From Spinacia oleracea (taxonomy: Eukaryota; Streptophyta; Magnoliopsida; Caryophyllales; Amaranthaceae): 64,000 nucleotides of DNA. The translations under genes were made by a program, and so were the position numbers. Each line of letters opens with the position of its first letter. Within the stretch, counting starts at the first letter, position 1. The stretch lies in NCBI RefSeq assembly GCF_020520425.1, contig NC_079492.1, positions 143,244,861-143,308,860 on the forward strand, given 5' to 3'. The notes under the pieces were generated by a model. That model was not told where the DNA came from, ran no database searches, and saw nothing but the letters and a program-made list of their open reading frames with translations. Of the stretch, positions 11,843-23,400 are shown in pieces.

Positions 11843-12435
11843 CTCAGACAGAAGCCTGTCTCTTTCTTTGTTTAAGTGTTTAACTTAAATAGCTCAGACT
11901 CAATTATCTCAGAACTACCCATCTCTACTAGTCTCTGCTCCAGCAAGTCAAGGTCATGAGTCAGCTCAGCTACTCTAGCTTTTGCCTCCCTGTATATAAT
12001 GTTGTCATCAATATTATGTCTCAATAACTCTTGGTTCTTCTTGATTTCCCGTGCACTTTCCAATTCATCAGATATTTTCTTCTTCCTCTGACCATAGTTC
12101 TCACGCTGAGATTCTCACTGTGACTTTCTTACTTGTAGCTCTTTTAAGCGCTCTTCTTTCTTAGTCTCATCATACCTGCCAGCAGAATATTATGAAAACT
12201 TCACATGGAAAGAAATCAAAGAACACAAGGACGAAAAAGATCAAAGACATGATTGAGTTGCATACTCGTTTATCTTGGATTTAAGTTTGAGAAGGTCGTC
12301 AACTTCCTGCTGTCGCTTTCTCCATATTTCAGCCTGCTTCTCAAGTTCACCATTAAGTTTTTCTTTAAGAGCGCTATGATAATGAAACACTTTCTGTGTT
12401 TCCTTAGTCAAAGGACTAATAGCCTCTGTAAGTTG
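11843..12435 (-). pseudogene. RAD50: RAD50 exon fragments (two exons)
   Basis: Exon I (12435-12266) encodes QLTEAISPLTKETQKVFHYH..., ending LLKLKSKIN, and exon II (12175-11843) encodes YDETKKEERLKELQ...NQELLRHNIDDNIIYREAKA.... Both match the distal coiled coil of plant RAD50, the SMC-like ATPase of the MRE11-RAD50-NBS1 double-strand-break complex. Phase is preserved across the intron (GA|G splits a Glu codon). Lesions: an in-frame TGA in exon II (KSQ-stop-ESQ, about 12118) and a frameshift near 11875 before NKERDRLLSE and the GTATTC donor. The ATPase (Walker A/B) and zinc-hook exons are absent. A genomic (intron-containing) fragment, not a retrocopy. Confidence 0.85.
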
Positions 12436-13084
12436 CTGCAATTATCAAAAGAAATTAATCTCAACTCATCAAAATTATTTTAAAATTCAAAGATAAACAC
12501 ATAATACTCTGCTTTATATGGCTGAATCAATAAAAAAAAAAGTTGCACAAAAACAATATCAACTGCAGTAGATACAACCAATAGATTCAACTACGATTGT
12601 AGAATACATCAATAGACCTGACTTGAAAATGTTTAATATAAATGGAGCTAGATAATGATTCAACATATCGGTCAAATTCCTTGTGATGTGTCCCAAACAA
12701 TTCACATAAACTGAACAAAACCTAACATTCACCAGCTACCAAAAATAGATCAGATCTTCTTGCATAACAATTAATCTTGTAAATTTCCTTGCTATTTTAT
12801 TCTTAATTTTGGACATAGAACAAAATTAATTTGTAAATATCTGACGAATATTAATTTGTAAATATCTGATGAATATCAATTTGCAAATATCTTAATTTTG
12901 GACATAGAACAAACAGAAATCAACACATTTCAAAGCCAGCAACAATCATAAAACCAAAATAATCAAAACTCAGTCAATTTAAAAATAAAATGCAAATATT
13001 ATGCTCTTCTAAACCAGCAAAATCAGACGATAAGGACTCAACAAGAGATGGAAGAAAAGAGAAACTTTCAGGAATTGGACCATG
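12436..13084. other. Intron-like AT-rich sequence between captured fragments
   Basis: No coding potential recognised. A short direct repeat (ATTTTGGACATAGAACAAA at about 12807 and 12894) and AATTTGTAAATATCTGA-type repeats occur at 12830-12890. Confidence 0.4.
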
Positions 13085-13524
13085 GAAGTATATATAAACT
13101 CACAACATCTGGAGAGATGGAAGAAGAGAGAAACTTTCAGGAATTGGACCATTCAGATTGTTATGCAACAGATTATTGCAAAAGGAACGCGGAGAATAAT
13201 TAACATGTGCCTCTGAGGAAATGATTAAGAAAAGTGTTCTAATTCATTTATAATTTAACTACATACATTGTAGTGACGTTATCTGACATCTTGTTTGAAG
13301 GAACTGCTCCGGTGAACTTATTCCAACTCAAATCTCTAAGATACAGATAGAGAAACAAGTTAAGAAAAAAGGTCTATTATTGTCCATGTCAAAAAAATCA
13401 TGTTGAGTGTTGCTTAATCGAACAGGTACAGCAGAAGAACCAAGCTAGAACTTACATAAAACTAAGATATAGCATCTTGCTAAGATCGGGAACTGCTCCA
13501 CCCAAGCTACAGTTTCTTAGATTT
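13085..13524 (-). pseudogene. LRR receptor-like kinase ectodomain fragment
   Basis: Three small exons on the minus strand: 13524-13456 (NLRNCSLGGAVPDLSKMLYL), 13335-13267 (DLSWNKFTGAVPSNKMSDNV) and about 13200-13085 (LLHNNLNGPIPESFSLLPSL). These are consecutive leucine-rich repeats, one per 69-bp exon with GT-AG borders, as in the plant LRR-RLK group that includes Arabidopsis At1g06840/At5g37450. These are plasma-membrane receptors, but only ectodomain repeats are present here, with no signal peptide, transmembrane helix or kinase. The third exon ends in an in-frame stop. A 60-bp segment (GAGATGGAAGAA...GAATTGGACC) is duplicated at 13040-13150. Confidence 0.75.
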
Positions 13525-13676
13525 CTGTTGATCAATAAAAACAGGACAAAACTTAAGCAGACACCAAACATGCTCATCAATGATTTTGTCTCTTCTACTT
13601 TGAGCCTAAGAACCATCAGTGCGGTAAAAGTGTATTTCTAAAATGACTAATGGTTATGACTCATAAGTACAATTAT

Positions 13677-13679
<3 letters not shown>

Positions 13680-13764
<85 letters not shown>
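13680..13764. repeat. (TA)n microsatellite
   Basis: Uninterrupted TA dinucleotide run of about 85 bp. Confidence 0.97.
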
Positions 13765-13767
<3 letters not shown>

Positions 13768-13869
13768 CTGAAAAATAGAAAATGAACAAATAGGAAGTAG
13801 AATCAAAGAATTGAAGAATAGAGAAGGAGAAAGGAAAAATTGTTAAAGAATGCATAATGAGAACCGTGC

Positions 13870-14910
13870 ACGTGTTTTTATTTTGTTCTTTTAACACAGT
13901 ATTATAAAAAGAACAAATGAAAAGACTAAAAGAACAAATATAGAGACTAAAAGAACAAGTCAAGTACTTTGTCCCACAATAACACATGATTCAGAATCAT
14001 CATTTTCATCATTCTGTTATGAATTATCAAGCACATTATTCATAATATCTGAAAAAATAATAGGTTAACATGTATAAAAACAAGAAAAAGAAGTCAATCA
14101 AAAGAACAAAGGATAAATAAAAATTAACAAGAAAAACAACACAATAAAATAAAAAGAACAAGTTATGAAACGCAAATGAAATTGAAAATAATAAAAAAGA
14201 AGAATACAATAAAATAAATGAACAAATTATGAAACGCAAATGGTATATTTTTCTATTGTAATGAAACTGTTCTTTTAATACGAGCATAATGAAACCGTTC
14301 TTTTAATACGAGCATATGTTCTTTTAATACGTAAAACTGTTCTTTTCTGGAAAAAAACTCGTAAGTACATAATCAAAATCTTCAAAATCAACGATTTCAA
14401 CGAAATCAGCGTGTTATTACATAATTTGATTCATTAAAATCATCAAATTCATCAAAACACGATTATTACAAAATCAAAATCGTCAAAATAGTCAAAATCA
14501 TCATAAACACAATTACAAAATCAAAATCATCAAAATATACCATCTATTATTACAAAATTGAAAAATTACCTCCCCAAATCTGATTATCACCTGCAAAATT
14601 CAGATTTGAAGAAAAAGAATCAATTAAATTTGATGTTGAAGCAGAAAAATTAACGAATTTTTGGGGATTTTCATTACTTTCTCTCTCTAAAACCCATTTA
14701 AGAAAACCTAGTTCACACTTTCTCTCTCCTCTTCATTGTTTGAATTCAAAACATAAAACCCAGAAGAATATATATATATATATATATATCTCAAAAATAA
14801 CAGCAAATCAAATAAAAATGCGATCAACATTGCTGAAAAGAACAGAGATTTTAATGTTATTTTGTTCAGGGGATTTGTTCTTTTATTCAAGGGCATTGTT
14901 CTTTTTTCTG
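13870..14910. repeat. Dispersed AAAGAACA motif cluster
   Basis: The octamer AAAGAACA or its complement TGTTCTTT occurs about 13-14 times in roughly 1 kb, in both orientations and mostly with AA or TT flanks (for example at 13882, 13908, 13929, 13951, 14102, 14265, 14297, 14328, 14340, 14838, 14873, 14896). The stretch encodes no recognised protein. It lies inside the composite insertion, so it may be the subterminal region of a transposon. Confidence 0.55.
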
Positions 14911-15189
14911 GGAATTTAATGAAAACGCGTGTTTTGTGTTTAATGTTGGTCGTTTTGATCCCGGTGCACCTAGAGCTACGTGCACACGCCTGCACCATCA
15001 AAATTGCGATAAATTAGAGGCTATTACAGCAAACACGAAAATTCCCCCTGCAAAAACACTTATTGCAGAGAACATTATAATTGTACGCTGCAAAAACTCT
15101 TGACCCGCGTTGACTGACTACTTGTTGAAGCGAATTCATACATGTACGCTGTGACAAGGGGGCTGCAACAGGGGTTTTTTCTACTAGTG

Positions 15190-16172
15190 ATTGTTGCTTC
15201 CATTGTCCATGTGGGTATGGTACGGGCTGAAAATAAATTGGCTGAGGCTGCCATTGGGGTTGAGGGGTGTCACCGGTGGTGTGAGACCCACCACCACCAT
15301 TACGGTTGTTGCCACGGTGGTTGGGGTTGCTTCCTTTGCCATAATTCTTCTTTTTGTTTCTATTATAGTTGTTCCTTCCATTAGAACCATTAGAGGATGA
15401 ATACGAATTATGGTTACTTGAGTTACATTCCACGTGAGAGGAAGATCCGGAGCCGGTAGAGGCCACTAGCGCCGCACCACCACCTTCCTTCGAAGCCCTA
15501 TTTTTCATTGTTCTTTCAGCAAGCTTGATACGAGAATGTGCTTTCTCAAAGGGTGGAATAGGATCTTGATTCTGAATATAATCAACTGTGCGAGTAAGAT
15601 TCGGGTAAGCCTCCAATGAGCCGAAGGACCAGTCGGCTATTTGATATAGGGGCATCAAGATCGCTAAGTCGGCCCGCTAAATTTTTGACACGGTTGCAAT
15701 ATGTCTCAGCATTAGGGAAGTTGTTGAGATTAGCGACTGCCAATTCATCCTCGAGATGGGTGGCACGAGACCCTTTGTTGTCTTGAAAGACACCTTCCAA
15801 TCGATTCCAAGCTTGGGCAGCAGTGTCATCTTTATGCAAGATGGATGGGAAAAGGTCGGATGATATAGACCCATATATCCAAGTGAGCACCGCAACATCT
15901 AGGCGATTGTAGAGATCACGGTCGGCGGCACGTAAAGCATCCACCTTGGCCTTGGCAGCCGCCTCGGTGGGTGGGATAATATGATGAAGAAGGAGTGCAC
16001 CCTAGCTTGGACTTTGAACAGAGTGGCCCATGAATGATAGATAGAGGTCACAATCGACGTCCAACGTAATAGTGATCAAGCTTTTCACGTTAGTGATGGA
16101 GAAGAAGAGAGAACGAGGGGAGATGGTCACTGTGGCTAGGAAGAGAGAGTAGGAAACCCTAGTCTGGTACCA
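15190..16172 (-). pseudogene. Copia gag (UBN2-type) with PBS
   Basis: The minus strand encodes a UBN2/retrotransposon gag: VLTWIYGSISSDLFPSILHK, AWNRLEGVFQDNKGSRATHL, then LPESY/AYPNLTRTVDYIQ after a frameshift at about 15620, followed by a Ser/Asn/Gly-rich and Pro/Gln-rich tail ending PYPHGQWKQQS at 15190. Gag forms the virus-like particle of the retrotransposon. Between gag and the LTR is a primer-binding-site-like sequence TGGTACCAGAC (16162-16172), a variant of the copia TGGTATCAGAGC. The zinc knuckle and pol are not contiguous, because the frame is cut by the CACTA-like end. Confidence 0.8.
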
Positions 16173-16361
16173 TGTTGGAAGATATTTCCTTGATCTTTAT
16201 TCCATATTACAAAGTCAATATATACAAGTACACTAGCACAATCGTAGGCTAGAGATCAGCAACTGATTATTCTGTTAACATAATCCAGGCTATTAATTAG
16301 GAATCTAAATATACAATGTTGACTTTAATATTTGCATAATATACGGTATCTATCAATGACA
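16173..16361 (-). mobile_element. Short copia LTR (189 bp)
   Basis: On the minus strand it runs TGTCATTGATAGATACCG ... ATCTTCCAACA, with TG/CA ends, a TATATATT box and AATAAA-like signal, immediately followed by the PBS. It is the 5' LTR of the copia element whose gag lies at 15190-16100; no 3' LTR was found in the window. Confidence 0.8.
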
Positions 16362-16773
16362 TTTTCCCTTGGTATCTCTCATAAAAATATCACGGTTCAA
16401 CTAAGGCTATGACGTATGTACGTCTAAGTGAGTTTTCTCCTCAATTGATATGTGTTGCTTACTTGCTCATATAAAACTCTAAAATGTGCAATACTGGTGA
16501 AATAAACATAAAAATATCTTTAGATATACCGTGCAATTGTAAACAAAATTAATCTGACTCATCCAAAGATAGAAAGTTGTAGCCACCATACAATCATTAC
16601 ATATAATTAAACTCAATAATTTAACACATACTTGTAATTAAAAAATAAGGATTTTCTTTTTATTAAAGAAACTAATACACACTTGACTTGACATCACTAA
16701 ACTCTCAAGTCTCCTCCCATTTGCGCCTTTAAAACCCATTATTATTCACTGATTCAGTCATTATCGATCAATT
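16362..16773 (+). promoter_or_regulatory. Upstream region of the broken LEA_2 gene
   Basis: AT-rich flank ahead of the ATG at 16774. No TATA box can be assigned with certainty, although CATATAAAACTC at 16468 is a candidate. No other feature seen. Confidence 0.3.
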
Positions 16774-17090
16774 ATGGATGAGCCTAACCTTCATCGTCGC
16801 CGCCAAAGGCAACCATCCCCGCTACCAGCTAATCCTCAACAAGACGATTCCATCATCCCAATATTGGCCGTCATCTCCGCCATCTGCTTTATCCTCTTCT
16901 ACCTTAACTACAAACCCTAAAACCCCACTCTCTCCATCACCGACATCAAAATCCCAACCTTCATCGGATCCTCTAGCGGATCCACCGTCACCTTCTCGTT
17001 TTCCTTTTACGGATTCGTCGTAAACCCGACCTCTTCTACTCTAGTAGCTCAGCCAACCTCTTCTACTCCGGTCAACTTGTTGGGTCCATG

Positions 17091-18555
17091 TGAAGGAAAT
17101 AATGCCCTTGGTCCAAGTATGCATTCAATGCTAAGTCTAATAAATGCGGTTCAGTATTAATTAATTATACAAGTTAATAATTCAGTGAGATCAAGTGAAC
17201 TGTATGCCTAGCTAGAGGTCGCTTCAGTTCAAGTGGAATTAATAATATTCATCCACAACTTACTCTTGACTGAACCCGTAGGGTCACACAAATAGTACGT
17301 GAACGGGTCAAGTATTTAAGTGAATTAAATACTCCATTCATGGACATTCGGAATCGACGGATCTCGGTTCCAGTGGGAGCTGAAATCGTCAAAAGGCAAA
17401 TTATGAATACTCCGGAAACGATGATATTGCCGGAAACGGAAATATGGATCGTATCGGAAATATAAATATTATCCAAGTCAAAGATGTTGACGGAAACGGA
17501 AACATGGTACGTATCGGAAAATATTATCGGAAATGGAAATATTGCCGGAGTCGGAAATATTGTCGGAAACGGAAATATTGCCGGAAACGGAAATATTGTC
17601 GGAATCGGAAATATTATTGGAATCGGAAAATATTTCCGGAATCGGGAATATTAAATATTTGTTCGAAACGGAAATTAATTCCGGAATCGAAAATATTAAA
17701 TATTGTTCGAATCGGAAATGAATTCCGGAATCGGGAAATTAATCGGAAGCGCGTCGCACGAAATAAACATCGTACCAGCTTGCTAGACGCAAAGTCCAAC
17801 ACGAAGCCAGGCCTGCGCCTAGCAAGCCCATGCACGCAAAGGCAGCAAGACAGCCCGCCAGCATCGCAAGCCCCAGCCAAGCAAAGCGCAAGGCCAGGCC
17901 CAGCAAGGCCAGCAGAGCGCGCTCCCTTCGTGGGCTGCGAGCAGACTGCTGGGCCGAGCACTCCGCGCGCGCCCAGTGCCCCTCGTGGCCTGTGCGTGCG
18001 TGTGTGCGTTGAGTTCGTGCATGCATCAAATCCTTAAGCGATTAGGATTATATTAAAAGATTAATTTACCTAGAACTACTAGAGTTAGTTGTTGAATTAA
18101 ACATTAACTTAATGGTTTTAATTAATGTCTAATTCTAATAAGATTAGTTTAATTGAAACCTAGTAGGCTTCTAGTTCCAATAATCCTACCCTATAAATAG
18201 GTGATGGCATTCACAATTTATAATCACCCAATTCAAGTATTCATATAAGTTTTAAGGTTAAAAACTAAAGCTAATAATTTGCCACAAATTATATTCGAAT
18301 AACATAAAACCTTAGGTTGAATTCTAGTTAATTAAATCTAAGGCGGATCCGAACGTGCTGTGGACTATCTACGGAGGGACTACACTTGGAGTCCTAAACT
18401 TGTTCTTGTTCGGTTCGGGAGCAGCTAGGGAAGGCACGCTACATAAGTATGTATCCTAAATTATGCTAATTGTTATGTGGCAATTAATTTGGATTCCTGG
18501 CTTTATGGTTTTTCCGCATGAAATATAAATGCTTTATATTTGTCATAACCTAACA
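17091..18555 (+). mobile_element. Solo LTR 2, TSD CCATG
   Basis: Flanked by a perfect 5-bp duplication CCATG (17086-17090, 18556-18560). Begins TGAAGGAAATAATGCCC and ends CATAACCTAACA. 1465 bp, same family as 9850-11164 and related to 52580-53585. Contains the CGGAAATATTG minisatellite, a GC-rich block (17750-18010) and a TATA-like CCCTATAAATAG at about 18190 that probably drives LTR transcription. No internal domain is attached. Confidence 0.95.
17410..17735 (+). repeat. CGGAAATATTG minisatellite in solo LTR 2
   Basis: More than ten imperfect copies of CCGGAAACGGAAATATTG (about 18 bp), drifting to GTTCGAATCGGAAATGAAT-type units at the right end. Homologous to 10150-10450. Confidence 0.85.
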
Positions 18556-18903
18556 CCATGGTCATCCCTGGAAGACGTGTCGCCTCCGGAATGGAGAACG
18601 GCGTGATGGAGGTGACTGTAAATGTGGATTCGGTTCCGGTTACGGAGGTCGGGTATACCTGGTCGATTTTTCGATTAAAGATGGGGAAGCCGATTATGGA
18701 GTTGGAGTTGATGATCAAGTTAGTTGGGAAGACCACCGATTTCGGGTTTTTCAATCGTCATGTTGAGTGTGCAGCTAAATGTGTTGTTTCCGTTGTTATT
18801 TCAGATGGAACCTTGAATCACATTGATTGCTCATACGACTAGCTTACCTCAGTTCGTTCCTTTATACGGAGCTAGTATTTGTGCATATTTCCTTGATCAC
18901 TTG

Positions 18904-19334
18904 ATGGGGGTGTTTGTTTTGTGTGATTTTGGGTTGGGAATGAGCTGAGAATGGGAAATGAGAAGGTGGAAATTTGAATTACCTTGTTTGTTTTGTGGGA
19001 ATGAGAAATAGAGGTGGGATTGAGATTGTGAAATAAATGGGGTGTATTCCCTTGATTTTATTCCCATAAAGGGGGTAGTGAATTGAAATGGGATTCGAGA
19101 TAAAAAGTGAATAAACCAATTTGTCATTAGTGAAACCAAAAGGGAAGAAAATCATCAAGGATTTTTTAGTATTTTTGATATTTATTCATAATCAACTCCC
19201 AATCTCTTCTTATCACTAAACAAACAAGGGATATGCCAATATTTTCTTGAATTCCCAATGGACAATTCTCATTTCCCAATTTATATCCACCCTCTATTTC
19301 CCAAATTCTTAATCGCACATACCAAACGCCTCGT
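18904..19334. mobile_element. Tourist-like MITE
   Basis: Left end GGGGGTGTTTGTTTTGTG, right end (reverse complement) GAGGCGTTTGGTATGTG. The G-rich GTGTTTGG-type terminus is typical of PIF/Harbinger-derived Tourist elements. The interior is inverted-repeat rich (GGGAATGAGAAAT / ATTTCCCAATT). The 3-bp target duplication is not clear. Confidence 0.6.
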
Positions 19335-20198
19335 AAGTGCTTGTAAATTTATAACTTTGCAAAATTACTCCATTTTTAATAAAGAAAATCAATTGATATC
19401 TCTCGTGTATACCGCTGAAAGCATGAAATATACAACCTTTTGTAGAGACGGTCTATCAGTTTGTTGCAGAGCGAGAACAATTTCCATCTGATTCCTCTAA
19501 TGGTATGTTTGGATATGGAAATTTCATTTCAAATAATGGAATTGGCCCAATTCCCTTATTTGGAAAGACATGGAATTTGGAATTGGATTTGGCTCAAATC
19601 CAAGCCAATAAAGAAATAAGCCCACATTAATGAATTTGAAATCCCAAGTCAAATGATGTAATTTCAAATACTTTCTTCATCCTCAACTTCTTTTCTCTCT
19701 CCTCTCTCAAAGCCAGAAAGCTCTCTCCCCTATCAAGTCTGCCACTAGATCTCCACCAATCTCTCCCCTCTCTTGCAATCAACTTTCTCCTTCACCCACC
19801 TCTATAACCGTTGTTTCCATCCTCACGATTGACGACCATAACCACAATTTCTCTCCACTAAGTTCTAAGACTCCACCTCTGCCGCCACCACCTCCGACTC
19901 CTTATCTTCTTGCTCTACGACCTCCTTCAAGACTATCATCTACATAACCACCACATTCACCCCATGATGAGTGACATTTATGTCACTCCTAGGGGTAGTT
20001 TTTAACTTATTTTCACTTTATTTTTCCTATTTTTAATCTAATTCTATCATTTTTAACCTTTATTTCATTCATTTTATGTTTAGTAGCTTAATTCGAGTAA
20101 TTAGCAAATTTTATTAATTTATAGATCTTATTTTCTTATTTTATTTCTTTTTCTTTGTTTCGGTAATTTTTAGTTTAATTATGTTAGTTAATCTTCTA

Positions 20199-20430
<232 letters not shown>

Positions 20431-20431
<1 letters not shown>

Positions 20432-23400
20432 GCTCCGACACCCTTATTCAAAGAAAAACACAAACGATGTAAAAGAAAAGAACGAATGTTAGCAACAGCG
20501 TGTTACTCTGAGCAACCCGTGAGACCCTAGACATGAACTCTAGGGCATCACTCCCCAGTTCTTCAAAGGTGGAGAAAGCAAAAGCGATAAAACCATATCC
20601 GTTGCCTACGCACTTCGCTCATACTTCTTCTTCTTCCTAGCAACAGCATTAGCGACAGCAACCCCGGGAGAAAAAGCATCAACTCCTGGCCCGGTGAACG
20701 GAGAGATACCTGTGACATCTAAGCATACATTTTTCCCTTTGTCCCAAGAGTAGACAAGAAGGTCTGCAGGACGGAGATCTCTCCCTTCCTCAGACAGAAA
20801 TCCCCAAGGCACCTCCTTCTGCACAACAACCCCAGCCTGCGAACAAATATCCCCTAACACATCTCGAACCAAGTTATGGCGGAATTTCAGGCCAACCGCC
20901 AACATCATTACCACAATGCACTGCGTGATCCCCGAAACGATCTATGATTTTCGAAGAGCAGCAAGGACAAGTAAAGTCAGGAGGGAACATAGGAATCGCA
21001 AGGCGATAACACAAAACACACCTGAATTGTCTTGGGTGCATCGTCTGCCCTAACCCCTCAATTGGGAGGGCTCTCAAGAAGTCTAAGGAGTGTGCCGCTC
21101 GGTTGCTAATGAGTATAGCCTTTTCTCTGGAACTCGGGTTGTGCTGTCCCATCATCTTCTTCTCAACCATATGAAAGTACACTGTAGCCAACTTTTTCAT
21201 AAATGGGGGGGCTGGTACCACACGCAGAGATCGAGAGGATCGAAATGACATAAATCCCGAAAGCTATTTAAAGATAAATCACAAGCAAGACCCAAAACAG
21301 AGCCACCACCATGCCCAAGCAGTCTGTTCTGGAGACCAAGAGACTGGAGACGCGAGGCAACAAAAGCATATGCGGAAGAATCTTGCGCGGTGTAGACCCC
21401 GAAACCACCCAACCGAAAAGGTAGAGTGGCACACCGCCACTGCCAATCCCCAAAGCCCGCACCACCATCCACAATAATATCCCGAAGAACCCTCCTTAAG
21501 GCGAGATCAAAGGAAATAGGAGCAGACCCGAGCATATGCGGCGGACAAGTCCGTAAAGAGAAGTACAAACGACTAACTCCCACACAACACCGCAGAAGAA
21601 GGAGCTCCGACTGAAGATCATTAAGCTCAGCCACGGCCTCCATCAAACCCACATCCCTAGTGACCCTGTCCTCAATCAAGCGGCTGCAAAAGTCAGCATT
21701 CAAGCTAACTGGCCCACCCAGAAGCCTGACTCCATCCCTGGGGCGGGCAATACTAGGAGGGAAAAGGGTGGAATCGAAGCTCCTTGGATCAGGAGTAGGC
21801 CAAAAGATTTCCGTTTTCTCAACATTTAAATGCAACCCCATTGCCGGACCCTCAGTAGTGATCACCTGCAAAGCCGAAGAAACCAAAGCAGTGTCCCCAA
21901 TAATGGTACCGTCGTCGAGGTACCAAGCCATGAAATCAAGATTGCATTTTTCGTTGATCAGATGGACAAGCGGATGCAAGGTGAGCGCAAACAACAAAGG
22001 CCCCAAAGGGTCACCCTGCTGAACCCCCTGGGAAGAAAGCAAGGTAGAGCCCTCATAATACAGTCTAGCCGGCCGGGCATAACAGAATTCAACCCAAGGA
22101 GCGAGCGAAGGACATCGACGTCGGACCTCTTTAAGCATAGTACTACGTTCTACCAAGTTAAAGGCATTGATAAAATCAACCAGAAGCATAGACATGCTGC
22201 TCACCTCTCCCTTGGCCTCGACCAACCTGTTGACAGCATGGAGAATAGCCTCACTCCCGTTAGGCACACCCACCCCAAACTGAAAATCCTCAAGATAACT
22301 ACCAACCTCCTTCCCGATCACGACAGCAGCAACCTTGGATACAAGTCTCCTCCAAACCGTCCCAACAACAATAGGGCGAATACCCCCTCCAGGCTTAAGC
22401 AAAGGCGTAAGTGGGGCACTAGAAATAAACTCACCCAAAGAAGTAGGACACTTACCAGCCAGTAACAGATTAACCACCGCAGTAATAGAGGTGGCTAAAT
22501 CATCAGCCATAGCAACAATAGCCTTTCCAAGCGCATCCACAACATGTTGGGCCCGCAAACCATCACGCCCACATGAGGTTCCCTTGGGGAAACTACGAAT
22601 CCTGCTTAAAACAACATCTTTAGGAGCCGAGACTGCCTCGACATCAGCACAAAAGGGAGGCAGGACCGGACACGGTGCATCTGGGTGCTTCTTCTCTAAC
22701 TCCCGCAGAGTCTCCTCAGTACCAGGTGCAACCCCCGACGAAGTCAAAACCCTAACAGCAGCAGTGAAATGACCATCACTGACCTTCCTCATACATTGCC
22801 TCCTCTTCAAAGCAGCAGAACTCACCTTCTTACTCACCCCTCCCCTTCCTCCTCCACCATGACGGCACGACGATCACCCTCCTTAAGAAGCTCTCTAACA
22901 AGGACCTCGGGTCCGCCCGGCTCTCTCCACACCCGAAGGGCCCTCAAAATACCATCAACCTGACTACACCCCTTCTTTCCCGACTTCTTATCACTACGGG
23001 ACCGAATAACCCTAAGGGTGCACAAAGGAAGAATGAGCAAAAGGACCCAAGAAGGAAGGTCATGTGGGGAAGCAACCACCTTATCTAGCGCAGCTTTAAG
23101 GCACCGAGAAAAACCAAGCCGATTTGCCCCGGGGATACTTTTAACCGTACGACACTGGCCAGCCAAAACCCCTTGCAGCAAAACAGTATCAAAAAAGGAA
23201 GGAGAAGAGGCAACAGAGTCACCAAAAGAACCACAGAAACATCAGCCAAACCGATGAGCGGAGCAGACCTAGGAGGCTCGGGGATACCGAGGATCGCAAC
23301 CTCCTCAAAAGAAGGAGCACAAACCACCAAAACGTCAGCATGCTTACAATTCTTACTAAAAGTGTGAGTGCAAAAACACTCACCACAATGCCAAATACCA

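Larger units (their letters stand above)
11496..15189 (-). mobile_element. Composite insertion with captured exons, CACTA-like end
   Basis: Separates copia gag (15190 onwards) from copia protease (up to 11495). The right end, read on the minus strand, begins CACTAGTAGAAAAAACCCCT, a typical plant CACTA (En/Spm) terminus. It is followed by subterminal repeats (CAGCGTACA twice, TTTTTGCAG twice) at 15040-15175. Inside are minus-strand exon fragments of an LRR receptor kinase and RAD50. No matching CACTA end was found at the left border near 11495, so it may be truncated or may be more than one insertion. Confidence 0.5.
16774..18842 (+). pseudogene. LEA_2/NHL (NDR1/HIN1-like) pseudogene, split by solo LTR
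   Basis: The two coding parts, 16774-17090 and 18556-18842, join at a CCATG duplication left by the LTR. The product would be a short type II membrane protein of the LEA_2 (LEA14/WHy, NDR1/HIN1-like) family, many of which are plasma-membrane or stress-linked. Visible parts: basic proline-rich N-terminus; one hydrophobic helix (IIPILAVISAICFILFYLNY); NPTLSITDIKIPTF; then LFYSGQLVGSMVIPG, SGMENGVMEVTVNVD and a C-terminal Cys-rich tail ending with TAG at 18840. Lesions: an in-frame TAA after LNYKP (about 16918), a frameshift between VVNPTSST and SSANLFYSG (about 17040), and the 1465-bp LTR. The mRNA could not give a full-length protein. The start matches the short N-terminus usual for this family. 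Confidence 0.85.

Noticed and set aside
11843-12435. A functional RAD50 gene
   Set aside because: Only coiled-coil exons are present, with an in-frame TGA and a frameshift, and the flanks are transposons.
15142-15400. Plus-strand open frames over copia gag
   Set aside because: Antisense shadows of the gag Pro/Gln/Gly-rich tail.
21660-22772. Plus-strand open frames of 120-211 codons across the LINE
   Set aside because: They are antisense shadows of the reverse transcriptase reading frame, which carries the recognisable motifs.
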